64,000 bases of DNA from Glycomyces niveus (GCF_017592475.1 NZ_JAGFNP010000007.1:186001-250000); one strand, 5' to 3'. Shown: positions 8,403 to 17,860, counted from the first letter of the stretch. The notes: generated from the letters alone by a model not told the origin. Numbers and translations are program-made.

Positions 8403-8468
8403 GCTCTGCGAATTGAGGGCTCGCAAGCGTCGCCCGCTCTGCGAATTGAGGGCTCGCAAGCGTCGCCC
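8403..8468. repeat. Two perfect tandem copies of a 33-bp repeat
   Basis: The 33-bp unit beginning GCTCTGCGAATTGAGGGC occurs twice head to tail (8403-8435 and 8436-8468) in the divergent promoter region between manC and the alpha-galactosidase. The unit length is a multiple of three, so it does not break the open frame, but no coding role is likely. It may be a dispersed intergenic repeat of this genome. Confidence 0.85.
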
Positions 8469-8542
8469 AGATCGTGATACCGGTTTCTATAGGCGGCGAT
8501 CTCCGGGGCAGACTGGAGCCGATCAGATCTTGAGGAGACTCC

Positions 8543-10633
8543 ATGCCCATCCGCTTCGACGAAGCCGCCCTCGCCTGGCACCTCGCCGGGCCCGGCCTCT
8601 CCTACGTCGTCGGCATCCGCGACGGCCTGCCCCGCCAGCTGCACTGGGGTGAGGCGATCCCCGACGAGGCTGTGCCCGCGCTCGCCTCGGTGCAGGACAA
8701 CGGCGTCTCCTGGAACGACGCCCTCCACACCGGCGCCGAACTCCTCGGCGAACTCGGCCCGCAATTCGCCACGCCGTCGCTGCAGCTGCGGCATCCCGAC
8801 GGCGCGAAGGGCTTCGACTGGCACTACCGCGACCACCGGATCACTGAGAGCGCCGCGGACGGCGACCACCTGGCCATCGCGTTCACCGACCGGGACCTCG
8901 TGCTGACGCTGCACTACCGGCTGTGGGACACCGGCGTGCTCGACCGCTGGGCCTCGCTCGACGCCGGCGCGCCCGTCGAAGTTACCCGCTTCGACTCGGC
9001 CGCGTGGACGCTCCCGCACTGGGCCGACTACCGGCTCTCGCACCTCAACGGCGACTGGGCCGCTGAATGGCAGCTCGAGCGCGTCCCGCTCCCGGTGGGG
9101 GAGACCGCTATCGGCTCCCGGCGCGGCTCCACCAGCCACCAGGCCAATCCGTGGACCGCGCTCGACGACGGCACCGCCACCGAGACCGCCGGCCTCGTCT
9201 ATTCCACCAACCTCGCCTGGTCGGGCTCGTGGCGCGTGCTGCTGCGCCGCTCCCCGCAGGGCCGCGTCTCGATCACCGGCGGCGCCGGACACGAAGGCCT
9301 GCAATGGCGCCTGCGGCGCGGCGAGACCTGGACGACCCCGGTGTACTCGGGCCTCTGCGGCACCGGCGGCTTCGGCGGGGCCTCGCGAGCCTGGCACGAG
9401 CACCTGCGCCGCCATGTCCTGCCGACCCCGGAGGAGGACGCGCCGGTCCTGTTCAATTCCTGGGAAGCCGTGTACTTCGACGTCTCGGTGGAGAAGCAGC
9501 TGCCGCTGGTCGACCTCGCCGCGCGCATCGGCTGCGAGCAGTTCGTCGTCGACGACGGCTGGTTCGGCGGCCGCGTCGACGACCACGCCGGCCTCGGCGA
9601 CTGGGAGCCCAACCCCGACCGGTTCCCCGACGGGCTTGCGCCGCTCATCGACGCCGTGCACGCCAAGGGCATGAAGTTCGGCATCTGGGTCGAACCCGAG
9701 ATGGTCAACCCCGACTCCGACCTCTACCGCGCCCACCCCGACTGGGTCCTCCACCAGGCCGGGCGCGACCGCACGCAGCGGCGCCACCAGATGGTGCTCG
9801 ACTACGGGCGGCCCGAAGTCGCCGAGTGGGCTTACGACAGCCTCGACGAGCTCTTGAGCGGCAACGCGATCGACTTCGTCAAATGGGACCACAACCGGCC
9901 CTTCACCGAGGTCGGCCGCCCCGGCGACCCCGACCCGGACCGGGCCTGGTTCGAGCACGTCGAGGCCGTCTACTCGATCAAAGAGCGGCTGCGAGCGGCG
10001 CACCCGCACGTGCGCATCGAAGGCTGCGCGGGCGGCGGCGGCCGCGTCGACCCCGGCATGCTCCGCCACGTCGACACGGTGTGGACCTCGGACAACACCG
10101 ACGCGGGCGACCGCGTCGGCATCCAGCACGGCTTCAGCCACGCCTACCCCGCGCGGGTCATGGACACCTGGATCACCGACGAGCCCAGCGAGTTCAACCG
10201 CCGCACCACCTCGCTCCGGTTCCGCTTCCACGTCGCCAGCGCCGGCGTGCTCGCGGTGGGCGGCAACCTCAGCGAGTGGTCCGAGGCCGAGCTGGACGAG
10301 GCCGCCGAGCATGTGGCCCTGTACAAGCGGCTGCGGCCGGTCGTCCAGCACGGCGTCCAGTACCGCCTCGGCGACCCGGCGGCCTCGCCGCTCACCGGCG
10401 TGCAGTACGTGCACGGCGACCGGATCGCGGTGCTGGCGTTCAAGACCTCGTGGCACTCCAACCGGGCGCTGGCGCCGCTGCGGCCCGAGGGCATCGCGGC
10501 CGACTCGCGCTGGGTGGACGAGGACACCGGTGAGATCCACTGGGGAGCGACACTGAACGTGACTGGACTGCCACTGCGATGGAGCGGCGCGGACTGGGAC
10601 TCGGCGATCCTGCGACTGCGCAGGGTGGAGTAA
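8543..10633 (+). CDS. Alpha-galactosidase, glycoside hydrolase family 36
   Basis: A 696-residue intracellular GH36 enzyme releasing alpha-linked galactose from oligosaccharides such as melibiose or raffinose. After an N-terminal beta-sandwich, the TIM barrel shows EQFVVDDGWFGGR (sugar contacts), GIWVEPEMVNPDSDLY, then FVKWDHNRPF with the nucleophile Asp449, and WTSDNTDAGDR with the acid/base Asp517. The length is close to the GH36 norm (about 700-730). No signal peptide is seen. A GAGGAGAC-like ribosome-binding site precedes the ATG. It is a single gene diverging from manC, without linked transporter. Confidence 0.93.
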   Translation: MPIRFDEAALAWHLAGPGLSYVVGIRDGLPRQLHWGEAIPDEAVPALASVQDNGVSWNDALHTGAELLGELGPQFATPSLQLRHPDGAKGFDWHYRDHRITESAADGDHLAIAFTDRDLVLTLHYRLWDTGVLDRWASLDAGAPVEVTRFDSAAWTLPHWADYRLSHLNGDWAAEWQLERVPLPVGETAIGSRRGSTSHQANPWTALDDGTATETAGLVYSTNLAWSGSWRVLLRRSPQGRVSITGGAGHEGLQWRLRRGETWTTPVYSGLCGTGGFGGASRAWHEHLRRHVLPTPEEDAPVLFNSWEAVYFDVSVEKQLPLVDLAARIGCEQFVVDDGWFGGRVDDHAGLGDWEPNPDRFPDGLAPLIDAVHAKGMKFGIWVEPEMVNPDSDLYRAHPDWVLHQAGRDRTQRRHQMVLDYGRPEVAEWAYDSLDELLSGNAIDFVKWDHNRPFTEVGRPGDPDPDRAWFEHVEAVYSIKERLRAAHPHVRIEGCAGGGGRVDPGMLRHVDTVWTSDNTDAGDRVGIQHGFSHAYPARVMDTWITDEPSEFNRRTTSLRFRFHVASAGVLAVGGNLSEWSEAELDEAAEHVALYKRLRPVVQHGVQYRLGDPAASPLTGVQYVHGDRIAVLAFKTSWHSNRALAPLRPEGIAADSRWVDEDTGEIHWGATLNVTGLPLRWSGADWDSAILRLRRVE

Positions 10634-10820
10634 CGCCTCCTCTGGGTGATTGCCAATAGGGCGAACACGTTCGGTGACGATCCTGGCCCTAAGGGTTGAA
10701 GTGAGCAGTATCTCGGGTATCGGCCAGTTGGCCACCGTTCACCGATTTGCACCATTGCCCTAGACTCCACGCTGTTCCGCCCGAACAACCCGATCGACCA
10801 ACATCAATAGGAGTTACCCC

Positions 10821-11252
10821 GTGGCCTACCAGCCCGCCCCGGCCCCCGCCGCCCCGCCCGTCGCCCCCGTCAAGCAGGGCAACGGCTTCGGCGTGACCGC
10901 ACTCGTGCTCGGTCTCGTCGGCCTGCTCATCTTCTCGTGGATCCCCGGGATCAACCTTTTCACCGCCATCCCGCTCGGCCTGCTCGCCGTCATCTTCGGC
11001 ATCGTCGCGCTGGCCAAGGCCGGCTCGCGCGGCGGCAAGGGCAAGGGCACCGGCGGCACCGGCCTCATCCTGGGGCTCGTCGCCATCATCGGCGCGATCG
11101 CGATGACCGTCTTCGTGTTCAACGCCGTCAAGGACGAGGCCGACCAGATCGAGCAGGACACGATCCAGGACTGCGTCGACTCCGGCTACGGCACCGAGGC
11201 GGAGTGCCAGCAGCTCTGGGACGACGCCGAGGACTTCGAGCTCGAGCAGTAG
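10821..11252 (+). CDS. Small DUF4190-like membrane protein
   Basis: A 143-residue protein starting at GTG 10821, with AGGAG 7 bp upstream. A proline/alanine-rich head is followed by a hydrophobic hairpin, GFGVTALVLGLVGLLIF and FTAIPLGLLAVIFGIVALAKA, then a glycine/lysine linker and a third helix LILGLVAIIGAIAMTVFVF. The acidic extracytoplasmic tail has two Cys (VDSGYGTEAECQQ). The repeating L-G-L-x-x-x-L pattern fits DUF4190, whose role is unknown. It precedes a strong terminator shared with nucS. Confidence 0.7.
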   Translation: MAYQPAPAPAAPPVAPVKQGNGFGVTALVLGLVGLLIFSWIPGINLFTAIPLGLLAVIFGIVALAKAGSRGGKGKGTGGTGLILGLVAIIGAIAMTVFVFNAVKDEADQIEQDTIQDCVDSGYGTEAECQQLWDDAEDFELEQ

Positions 11253-11265
11253 CCCCCGCAAACAC

Positions 11266-11299
11266 GAAAGGGCCGCAGCGGTTACGCTGCGGCCCTTCG
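11266..11299. terminator. Bidirectional terminator between the DUF4190-like gene and nucS
   Basis: GGGCCGCAGCG / CGCTGCGGCCC stem with GTTA loop, flanked by A-rich and T-rich ends, separates the two convergent genes. Confidence 0.9.
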
Positions 11300-11307
11300 T
11301 CATCCGT

Positions 11308-11973
11308 CTAGAACAGCCTCGGCTGGCTCTCGTCCACGGCGCCCCGCAAGTCGTCGTAGTCGAGGACGACGCAGCGGATGCCGCGGTCCTCGGCGAGGAC
11401 GCGGGCCTGGGGCTTGATGGCCTGGGCGGCGAAGACGCCGTCGACCGGGGCGAGCAGCGGGTCGCGGTTGAGCAGCTCGAGGTACCGGGTCAACTGCTCG
11501 ACGCCGTCGATCTCGCCGCGCCGCTTGATCTCCACGGCGACGTGCTTCCCGTCCGAGTCCCGGCACATGAGGTCCACCGGCCCGATCGCGGTCGGGTACT
11601 CGCGGCGCACCAGCGACCAGCCCTTCCCGAGCGGCGCCGTGTCGGCGGCCAGCAGCTCCTGGAGGTGCGCCTCGACGCCGTCCTTCTGCAGCCCGGGGTC
11701 GACGCCGAGCTCGTGGCTCGAGTCGTGGAAGACCTCCTCGATGGTGATCTTCAACTGGTCCCCGGTCTTCTTCGACGTCACCGTCCACTCCGTGGCCGCC
11801 TCGACCACCGTGCACGGCGGCGTCATCCAGTTCAGCGGCTTGTACGACCCCCCGTCGGCGTGCACCAGCACGCTCCCGTCCGCCTTCCATATTAGCAAAC
11901 GGGTAGCCATGGGCAAATGGGCGGAAAGCCGACCTGTGTAATCAACCTGGCACCTTGCCACCAACAAACGCAT
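11308..11973 (-). CDS. nucS: Mismatch-specific endonuclease NucS (EndoMS)
   Basis: A 221-residue intact NucS, the enzyme of the non-canonical actinobacterial mismatch repair that cuts both strands at mismatches. The N-terminal dimerisation/DNA-binding domain is residues 1-115; the RecB-like nuclease domain shows Asp134 in GPVDLM, then VAVEIKRRG with Glu148 and Lys150, and Gln160. The C terminus QPRLF fits the beta-clamp binding tail. The start [12 protein letters not shown] is family-typical. Upstream, TAGGGT lies 8 bp before the ATG and may be the -10 of a near-leaderless promoter. Its promoter and first 33 codons are repeated three more times, wholly or partly, in the next 29 kb. Confidence 0.95.
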   Translation of the reverse strand: MRLLVARCQVDYTGRLSAHLPMATRLLIWKADGSVLVHADGGSYKPLNWMTPPCTVVEAATEWTVTSKKTGDQLKITIEEVFHDSSHELGVDPGLQKDGVEAHLQELLAADTAPLGKGWSLVRREYPTAIGPVDLMCRDSDGKHVAVEIKRRGEIDGVEQLTRYLELLNRDPLLAPVDGVFAAQAIKPQARVLAEDRGIRCVVLDYDDLRGAVDESQPRLF

Positions 11974-11991
11974 GCAGAAGACCCTACCGGC
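11872..11991. repeat. nucS 5'-end repeat, copy A (within intact nucS)
   Basis: This copy spans nucS codons 34 to 1 plus the start-proximal promoter. It is nearly identical over about 115 bp to copies B (16131) and C (37054), with only scattered substitutions, and the encoded 30 residues agree except for one Leu/Ile change in copy C. I interpret the copies as attachment sites left by integration at nucS. Confidence 0.85.
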
Positions 11992-12088
11992 CGTGCTGCG
12001 GCACAGACCGCGCCACGCATCCGTCTGTGCGGCGTGACAGGTCCAGGGTCGCGAACGAGTGTCACACCTGTCTCATAGCCTTACTCCT

Positions 12089-15000
12089 ATGAAGAGAGTG
12101 AACCCCTCGACCCCTCGCCAACTTCCCGATGAAAGCCTGCTTGAGCTGCCCAAATCCTGGCAGCAGCACACCTTCGACCGGCCCGGCCGTGGAGCGCCTC
12201 GGCCGGTCGAGATCAAGCAAGACGCCCCGGCCGAACTCAACAAACGATTCACACAGAGTGCCCGGTATCTCGAGTACGCGTTCCGTGCGCTCCCTGACCC
12301 CTCCCTCGAAGCGCCCATTCGCGCTGGTATCGCTGGAGAACCGGACCCACACGGAGCCGCGCTGGCAGTGAAATTGCTAGATTGGGTGGATGCTTCTAGC
12401 GATAACCGGGAGCTTGCCCGGGATGCCTGGATTGCACAGTACGGAATCGGCTTTACTGCTAAAGCCGCGGTCGAGCTGTTGAGTACCAGCGTTTCCTGGC
12501 TGCATCCTCGGGTCGTTTCTCGGCAGCAGGTCCGAATCGGGCCGCTGCATATCGCGCACTTGGCAGGGACTTGGGGAGTCGCCAGCTGGATCAGCCCCAT
12601 CCGGTCGTTGCTCGCTGCGCTTGACTCCTCGGCGTATGCCGAGGCGGTTGCCTCGATCGGTGGCATGCGATCGGATGATGCGAAACGGTTCGCCAGCGCC
12701 ATGCTGTTTCCTGACCAGGAGTCTTGGGTCGAGGAAGCTTGTCTGCTCCATGGGTCGCAAGGCCCGTTGAACGTCGGCAAGGATGCCCTGTGGTCCTTCG
12801 TGTCGAGGCGGGAACACCTCGAAGTCAGTGGTGCTTCGATGATCGATGCCTATCAGTGCGAAGTGGGAACGGTAGCCCGCCTCGTAGATGCGCTGGGTGT
12901 CGAGGCGTTTCCGGTCCTGGTGAAGTCCCTGGATAGCCGGTCGGTCAAGCGTCCTGAGGTAGCACGGGCGATGGTCGACGCGCTCGGCATGCTGCCTTCT
13001 GACCCGGCGATCGAATACCTTCTCGAACGCAGTGGCGAAGCGCGGCCGATGGCTGCGGCGCGTGCAGCGGCGAAGCGCTTCCCGGTCCGGACACTGCGGG
13101 CGATCGCCTCGGTGTCGGGGGCATCTACCGGCCCTGCCAAGTCCAGGCTCGCTGGAATCTCGCAGTCGAATGCATTGATACAGAAGGCGGTCGCGATGCT
13201 CGACGAAGTCGATCGAAAGGAGATCGAGCAGCTCCAGGCAATGTCTGCGGGGGTTCCGGTGGCTGGCAAAGCCACACTGCCAGCGTGCTTCACATCGCCG
13301 CCGTGGGCGGCTTACGTGAACCAAGCAGCACCGACTCCGCTCGCTGGACTTTCTGCACCCCCGCTGAATGAACTGCGTTGGAACGAAGGCGAACAGGAGG
13401 CCTTCCAGGTCCTTGCCGATGACGAGAACTACATCGCCCACGAGGGGTTCTGGGAACGTTCGATGCCGGACGGTCCGCGAACCGATCACTTGTGGTTCCC
13501 GGAGTTCCTCGCTTACGCCCCCGAGGAGCTGGTCGGATCGGCGCTCGACCAATGGGAGGGTCAGGCCCGCTCGGCCTCGGTTTCCACGGTGAAGGCGATT
13601 CTCGCCCGGCACTCGGACGCCGTCGTCGACCGTGTCATGCAGATCGTCCGGTCGAAGAAGGACTTCCGTCCGGCCATGCTTCCCATCGTGAACATCGAGG
13701 CGGCCAGGACTGCAGCCGACTGCATGACGCGGTCGCAAAGCGACCGCGCCGTCGCATTGGCCTGGCTCGACCGGCATCCCGACGCTGCGGCGGCGCTACT
13801 CATCCCGGACGCGCTCGGTGCAGACGCGAAGTTGCGAGGACCTGCTGTCAGAGCGCTGCGGTACCTGGCCCAGCCAAGCCGGGAAGTCCTGGACACCCAG
13901 GCGAAGCAGCACGGCGAGCCTGCTGCGGAGGCGGTTCGCGCGCTTATCGAGCCTGATCCGTTCGACCCGAAACTCGACAGCCTTCCGCGTATCGGCACAT
14001 GGGCTGATCCGCACTCGCTGCCGCAGGTACTGCTCGCGGGCGGTGCTACCGCGTTGCCTGCGGATGCTGTCAAGACGCTGATGCTCGCGCTGGCGATCGA
14101 TGGACTCGAGGGGCCTTATGGGGGTGTCGACGTGCTCGTTATCGAATGCGATGCGGCTTCACTCACCGCGTTCTCGTGGGCCTTGTACGAGCTGTGGACG
14201 GCCGCGGGCTGCCCCTCCAAGGACGTATGGGCCATGACGCAGTTGGCGAGGTTCGCCGATGAGCACACGGTGCGACGCCTCGCCACGCTGATCCGCGACT
14301 GGGCCGGACAGGGGCAGAGCGCCAAAGCCGTCAGAGGCGTCGAGGTTCTCGGCGCCACGGGGACCGAGGCTGCGCTCTGGGCGGTGCGGGGGATCGCGGA
14401 GGAGACGAAGTTCAAGGCGCTCAAGAAAGCGGCCGCCGATCAGATCGACGCGATCGCGCAGCGGCTCGGCCTCGATCGCGAACAGCTCGCCGACCGTCTC
14501 GTCCCAGACTTCGGCCTGGATGCGGATACACCGCCCATCCTCGATTACGGTCCCCGCTCCTTTACCGTCAAGTTCGACGAGCAGCTGCGGCCCTACGTGG
14601 TCGAGGACTCGGGGAAACGTCGCGCCAACCTGCCGAAGCCCGGTGCGAAGGACGACCTCGAGCTTGCCCAGCCGGCATATGAGCGATTCACAGCGATGCG
14701 CAAGGACCTCAAGAAGGTCGCGGTAGAGCAGGTGCGGCGCCTCGAATCCGCGATGGTCAACGGCCGCACCTGGACCGGCGATGAGTTCCAGACCTACATG
14801 GTCGACCATCCGCTGCTGAGGCACCTCACGAGTCGCCTGGTCTGGCGGGCCGACTCTGCTTCAGGACGGACCTCGTTCCGTCTCGCAGAGGACCGCACTT
14901 TTGCTGATCTCGAAGACGAGCCGATGGTCCTGATTGAAGATGCCGTCGTCCAACTCGCACACCCGGCCACCTTGGGCGATGAGGTCGAGCAGTGGGCCGC

Positions 15001-15397
15001 GGTCCTAGCCGACTACGAGATCCTCCAACCGTTCGATCAGCTCGCGCGTCCTGTGCTTGTACTGACCGAGGAAGAGCGGCTGTCCGGGCGGCTGAGTCGA
15101 TTCGAGGGCCGGGTCGTGGATGGCGGCCCTCTGATGGGGCTTCTCAAACGCGGCTGGCAGTACGGCGACCCCGATCCTAAGGGAAATCGGCGTAGCGTCT
15201 ACTTCGAGTTCCCCGATGGCGGCTTCATCGCGATGGAGACCGAGCCGTCCTTCTACCCGTCCTACCGTCCGGACGACAACCTCACCCTGGATCACGTCGA
15301 GTTGGCGCTGCCTGCTACGAACCAGGAGATCGATACCGTGCTGTTTTCGGAAGCGCTCGCTGCAATCGCCAGGATCGCTCGATCCCTACGGACGTGA
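12089..15397 (+). CDS. DUF4132 domain protein (accessory copy)
   Basis: A 1102-residue cytosolic protein of the large DUF4132 family, known to me from MolR-like proteins and lacking an established activity. Most of it is helical repeat-like sequence. The C-terminal third, with LVPDFGLD, ILDYGPRSFTVKFDEQLRPY and ELAQPAYERFTAMRKDLK, followed by LADYEILQPFDQLARPV, is the DUF4132 core. It is a clear paralogue of the gene at 41301, sharing these blocks almost word for word, but with a softer GC bias. The ATG at 12089 fits the paralogue's N terminus; a GTG at 12059 is possible. It diverges from nucS with 115 bp between starts. Confidence 0.85.
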   Translation: MKRVNPSTPRQLPDESLLELPKSWQQHTFDRPGRGAPRPVEIKQDAPAELNKRFTQSARYLEYAFRALPDPSLEAPIRAGIAGEPDPHGAALAVKLLDWVDASSDNRELARDAWIAQYGIGFTAKAAVELLSTSVSWLHPRVVSRQQVRIGPLHIAHLAGTWGVASWISPIRSLLAALDSSAYAEAVASIGGMRSDDAKRFASAMLFPDQESWVEEACLLHGSQGPLNVGKDALWSFVSRREHLEVSGASMIDAYQCEVGTVARLVDALGVEAFPVLVKSLDSRSVKRPEVARAMVDALGMLPSDPAIEYLLERSGEARPMAAARAAAKRFPVRTLRAIASVSGASTGPAKSRLAGISQSNALIQKAVAMLDEVDRKEIEQLQAMSAGVPVAGKATLPACFTSPPWAAYVNQAAPTPLAGLSAPPLNELRWNEGEQEAFQVLADDENYIAHEGFWERSMPDGPRTDHLWFPEFLAYAPEELVGSALDQWEGQARSASVSTVKAILARHSDAVVDRVMQIVRSKKDFRPAMLPIVNIEAARTAADCMTRSQSDRAVALAWLDRHPDAAAALLIPDALGADAKLRGPAVRALRYLAQPSREVLDTQAKQHGEPAAEAVRALIEPDPFDPKLDSLPRIGTWADPHSLPQVLLAGGATALPADAVKTLMLALAIDGLEGPYGGVDVLVIECDAASLTAFSWALYELWTAAGCPSKDVWAMTQLARFADEHTVRRLATLIRDWAGQGQSAKAVRGVEVLGATGTEAALWAVRGIAEETKFKALKKAAADQIDAIAQRLGLDREQLADRLVPDFGLDADTPPILDYGPRSFTVKFDEQLRPYVVEDSGKRRANLPKPGAKDDLELAQPAYERFTAMRKDLKKVAVEQVRRLESAMVNGRTWTGDEFQTYMVDHPLLRHLTSRLVWRADSASGRTSFRLAEDRTFADLEDEPMVLIEDAVVQLAHPATLGDEVEQWAAVLADYEILQPFDQLARPVLVLTEEERLSGRLSRFEGRVVDGGPLMGLLKRGWQYGDPDPKGNRRSVYFEFPDGGFIAMETEPSFYPSYRPDDNLTLDHVELALPATNQEIDTVLFSEALAAIARIARSLRT

Positions 15398-15433
15398 GGC
15401 ACACGACCTGAGAGATTCGGGAGCTTTCTACTG

Positions 15434-16093
15434 ATGGATGTTCGATCTGATGATGCGATGCTCGGCCGGCTGACTCCGAGCGCGAGCGGCTTTGTCTACT
15501 CCCATGGTGTTCGGACGGAGCCCCGGCTGCTGGACCAATATCGGGAAGACTGGATCGGTCACGGTATTCCGGTAGAAGTGGTGGACCGAGCCGTTGCGAT
15601 CCAGAGGCTCTGGGGCGGCCTCGTTCTGCCTCCGGGTCCGTTCTACGACGGCGGTCCCAGGTACTTCGATGTCGGGGGTTTCGAGCGCTCCGAGAGTGGC
15701 GAGTGGCTGTTCGAGGTCGGGCCTTCGAGGACCGCCGTTCCGTACGGATTCATGATCGGGCCCGAGGGTGCATTCGGGATCGACACGGGCCGGTGGGTGC
15801 CGTTGCACGGCACGATTGAGGGATGGATTGAATCGCTCTCGCTGGCGCACGATGCCTTCGTCTACGCCGAGCGGGTCACCCGATATACCGGCACCCGTGT
15901 GGAAACCATCGATTTCACCGAACTCGAACCCATCGAGGTAGTCGCGGGCATCACCGACAGATGGTGGCGGGGCGACGGTGTGCTCGTCGCCTGCTGCTCG
16001 GGTGAGGTCGAGGCTTTCGACGCGCCTCAGTCGCGTGTGGCACTGAGGTTCACGGGTGATCTCAATTGGCTGGCGAACCGGGGACTGCCGTAA
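15434..16093 (+). CDS. Hypothetical protein, possibly SMI1/KNR4 (SUKH)-like
   Basis: A 219-residue soluble protein that I do not recognise firmly. It is rich in Trp, Gly and acidic residues, with blocks RLWGGLVLPPGPFYDG, PRYFDVGGFE, GFMIGPEGAFGI and GTIEGWIESLSLAHDA. A hydrophobic-aromatic pattern ending in IEGWIE resembles SUKH proteins, which are often immunity proteins of polymorphic toxins; this is only a resemblance. It starts 36 bp after the DUF4132 stop, same strand, so the two are probably one transcript. The nucS-derived copy B follows within 40 bp. Confidence 0.55.
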   Translation: MDVRSDDAMLGRLTPSASGFVYSHGVRTEPRLLDQYREDWIGHGIPVEVVDRAVAIQRLWGGLVLPPGPFYDGGPRYFDVGGFERSESGEWLFEVGPSRTAVPYGFMIGPEGAFGIDTGRWVPLHGTIEGWIESLSLAHDAFVYAERVTRYTGTRVETIDFTELEPIEVVAGITDRWWRGDGVLVACCSGEVEAFDAPQSRVALRFTGDLNWLANRGLP

Positions 16094-16130
16094 GCGGGCG
16101 ACTCATTCTCAGGCGCTCGTGTTGGCGGTT

Positions 16131-16253
16131 CTCCCGTCCGCTTTCCATATTAGCAAACGGGTAGCCATGGGCAAATGGGCGGAAAGTCGCCCTGTGTAAT
16201 CAACCTGGCACCGTGCCACCAACAAACGCATGCCCAGCACCCTACCGGTGTGG
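16131..16253. repeat. nucS 5'-end repeat, copy B (truncated nucS remnant, minus strand)
   Basis: Reading on the minus strand from 16230, the sequence encodes the first 33 NucS residues ([20 protein letters not shown] onward to KADG), then leaves NucS and ends within about 15 codons. The promoter element TAGGGT before the ATG is kept. It differs from copy A at about five positions, so it is a separate allele rather than a recent duplicate. Likely an attachment-site junction. Confidence 0.85.
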
Positions 16254-16292
16254 CCGGACGCGGCCGGGTGTGCCGTGGCTAGCCTGAGACGC

Positions 16293-16835
16293 GTGCATGA
16301 ACAGCTCACGGATCTGTGGGATCGGCGCTGGCCGAAGGTCCACCCCTGCCTTCCCTACCGGCTGAAGATCGAGTATCCGGACCTATGGGTTCGGTTTCAC
16401 TGCCTGCCGGAATCGAAGCGGTATCCGGAGACTAAGCATGAGTACGAGATCGTGCTCGGCCGCTACAACACGGTTATGGCCGAGTTGTTCAGCGACCAGA
16501 TCTACGTCATGACCCCTGTCTACACAGCCTCGCCTGATTGGCCAGGTGGGGAAGAACCTTGGCGGATCGCGCAATTCGATGACGAGCCGGGCTTTGAGTC
16601 CTACGGGCATTTGTTTCTCGCCCAAAAGGTGTGGGAGCCGGGCACGATCGACGGTCTGCTGCGCCGCGTGGCCGATGACGTGGAAGCAGGCGTGATCATC
16701 GCCGATCCGGACCTGCGCTGGCTGTTCCACCCCTACGACGGCGGCATGGACGTCATCGCCCCGACGACCGCAGATCGAGACGCCCTGCGAGACCGACACC
16801 GCGACTGGTTGTCCAAGCACCCGGAAGGCTACTGA
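16293..16835 (+). CDS. DUF3885-like hypothetical protein
   Basis: About 180 residues from the GTG at 16293; earlier in-frame starts would run into nucS-repeat copy B. The protein has a Trp/Tyr-rich alpha/beta pattern: [48 protein letters not shown], then [15 protein letters not shown]. The order R-F, an ERY-like helix and a late W-x-x-x-PYDGG-D block matches my memory of DUF3885. Function unknown; such small proteins are common beside mobile elements as possible immunity genes. It begins immediately downstream of copy B, so its promoter may come from the junction sequence. Confidence 0.6.
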   Translation: MHEQLTDLWDRRWPKVHPCLPYRLKIEYPDLWVRFHCLPESKRYPETKHEYEIVLGRYNTVMAELFSDQIYVMTPVYTASPDWPGGEEPWRIAQFDDEPGFESYGHLFLAQKVWEPGTIDGLLRRVADDVEAGVIIADPDLRWLFHPYDGGMDVIAPTTADRDALRDRHRDWLSKHPEGY

Positions 16836-16844
16836 GCCACGTGC

Positions 16845-17513
16845 TCAGGCGAGCTGCTCCATGCGGACGCGGCGTTGGAGGGCCTTGCCGCGCGGGGTGA
16901 GGCGCAGACCGGCTTCGAAGTCGGGTCCGGGCAGACGGATGCTGCGGAGGATCGGGTCATCGGGGTAGCCCGGAAAGGGCGTCTGCGACACACCGTTGAC
17001 GTCGGGAATGTATTCGAACCCGTCGAAGAAGACCCAGCCGGTCCCGTTCTCCGGTGCGTAGCAGAGGAGCCACTTGCCGATCTTAAAGCTCGGCGGTCCG
17101 AAGGCTTCGACGATCTCGCCCAGCCGGGCATCCCACTCGGTGTATGCGGCCTCGGCCGCGGCGAGTAGGGCGGTCCATTCGTCGTCCGGGACCAGCCGGT
17201 CTGCGACGAGGTATCCGTAGTGGTGGAAGATCTCGGCGAAGACCGAGGCGACCTCGTTGTAGTAGCAGCGTTCGTCGCCGAAGGCTTCCCGGAACGGCCC
17301 GGGGATGCCGCACGACCGGTACTTGTCCGACAGTCCGAGATCGTCCTTGGACGGCTCCGGCAGGCCGTCGAGGAACCGCAGATCGCACAGGCGCAGCAAG
17401 CTCAGGACTTCGAAGTCCTGATCGTGGGTGGCATACATGCCGGCGCGGCGCAGCATCATCGAGACCTGCTCGATCAGGCGGGCGTGCATCGCGGCTGCTT
17501 TGTCCATGGACAT
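16845..17513 (-). CDS. Hypothetical protein
   Basis: A 222-residue soluble protein, no family recognised. From MSMDKAAAMHARLIEQ it runs through a helical N-terminal half with LSLLRLCDLRFLDGLP, then FHHYGYLVADRLVPDDEW, FKIGKWLLCYAPENGTGWVF and a C-terminal RLTPRGKALQRRVRMEQ that looks like a winged-helix tail. The tail (LTPRGKALQRRV) hints at DNA binding. The ATG at 17513 was chosen over 17588 because the longer form overlaps the divergent neighbour. Converges with the DUF3885-like gene, 9 bp apart. Confidence 0.6.
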   Translation of the reverse strand: MSMDKAAAMHARLIEQVSMMLRRAGMYATHDQDFEVLSLLRLCDLRFLDGLPEPSKDDLGLSDKYRSCGIPGPFREAFGDERCYYNEVASVFAEIFHHYGYLVADRLVPDDEWTALLAAAEAAYTEWDARLGEIVEAFGPPSFKIGKWLLCYAPENGTGWVFFDGFEYIPDVNGVSQTPFPGYPDDPILRSIRLPGPDFEAGLRLTPRGKALQRRVRMEQLA

Positions 17514-17542
17514 AGCGTAGTGCCGGGTGCGAGACTTCCCGC

Positions 17543-17860
17543 GTGGAGGAACCGCTTGCAGCGCAGCTTGAATGGTGGGGCAATTCAAACATTTGCTTGC
17601 GATTCGACGTTCAGCTCGTGATCGAGGAAGCCGGTGCCGAGCTGGTCGCCCGCGGTGCGCTCAAGGCGCTGGCTGGCTCTGCATCGGCCGAGGCATGGGA
17701 ACTGTTGAACGGGATGAGCCCGTATTTTCGGCTGGTCTTCGAGGACGGTTCCGTCTTCGAAGTCGAAGTGCAGCGGCTGGCCGCTCAGGGGTGTTCCCGG
17801 CTGGCCGAGTGCGATGTCCAGCGGTTCCGACACGTTGAGATGTCGGTGCCGGTCCTCTGA
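17543..17860 (+). CDS. Small hypothetical protein
   Basis: A 105-residue protein from GTG 17543, acidic, with a beta-rich C-terminal half (YFRLVFEDGSVFEVEVQRLA). No family recognised. It diverges from the 222-residue gene, with the two starts 29 bp apart. Nothing in it indicates export or DNA binding. Its short length and position among immunity-like genes suggest accessory cargo. Confidence 0.5.
   Translation: MEEPLAAQLEWWGNSNICLRFDVQLVIEEAGAELVARGALKALAGSASAEAWELLNGMSPYFRLVFEDGSVFEVEVQRLAAQGCSRLAECDVQRFRHVEMSVPVL

Noticed and set aside
8403..8468. CRISPR array
   Set aside because: Only two abutting copies with no spacers, and no cas gene in the window.
8192..10735. 847-codon minus-strand frame opposite the alpha-galactosidase
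   Set aside because: Shadow of the plus-strand GH36 gene, low-complexity and without motifs.
12059..12088. GTG 12059 as the start of the accessory DUF4132 gene
   Set aside because: The ATG at 12089 aligns better with the paralogue, and the extra ten residues have no match there; kept only as an alternative.
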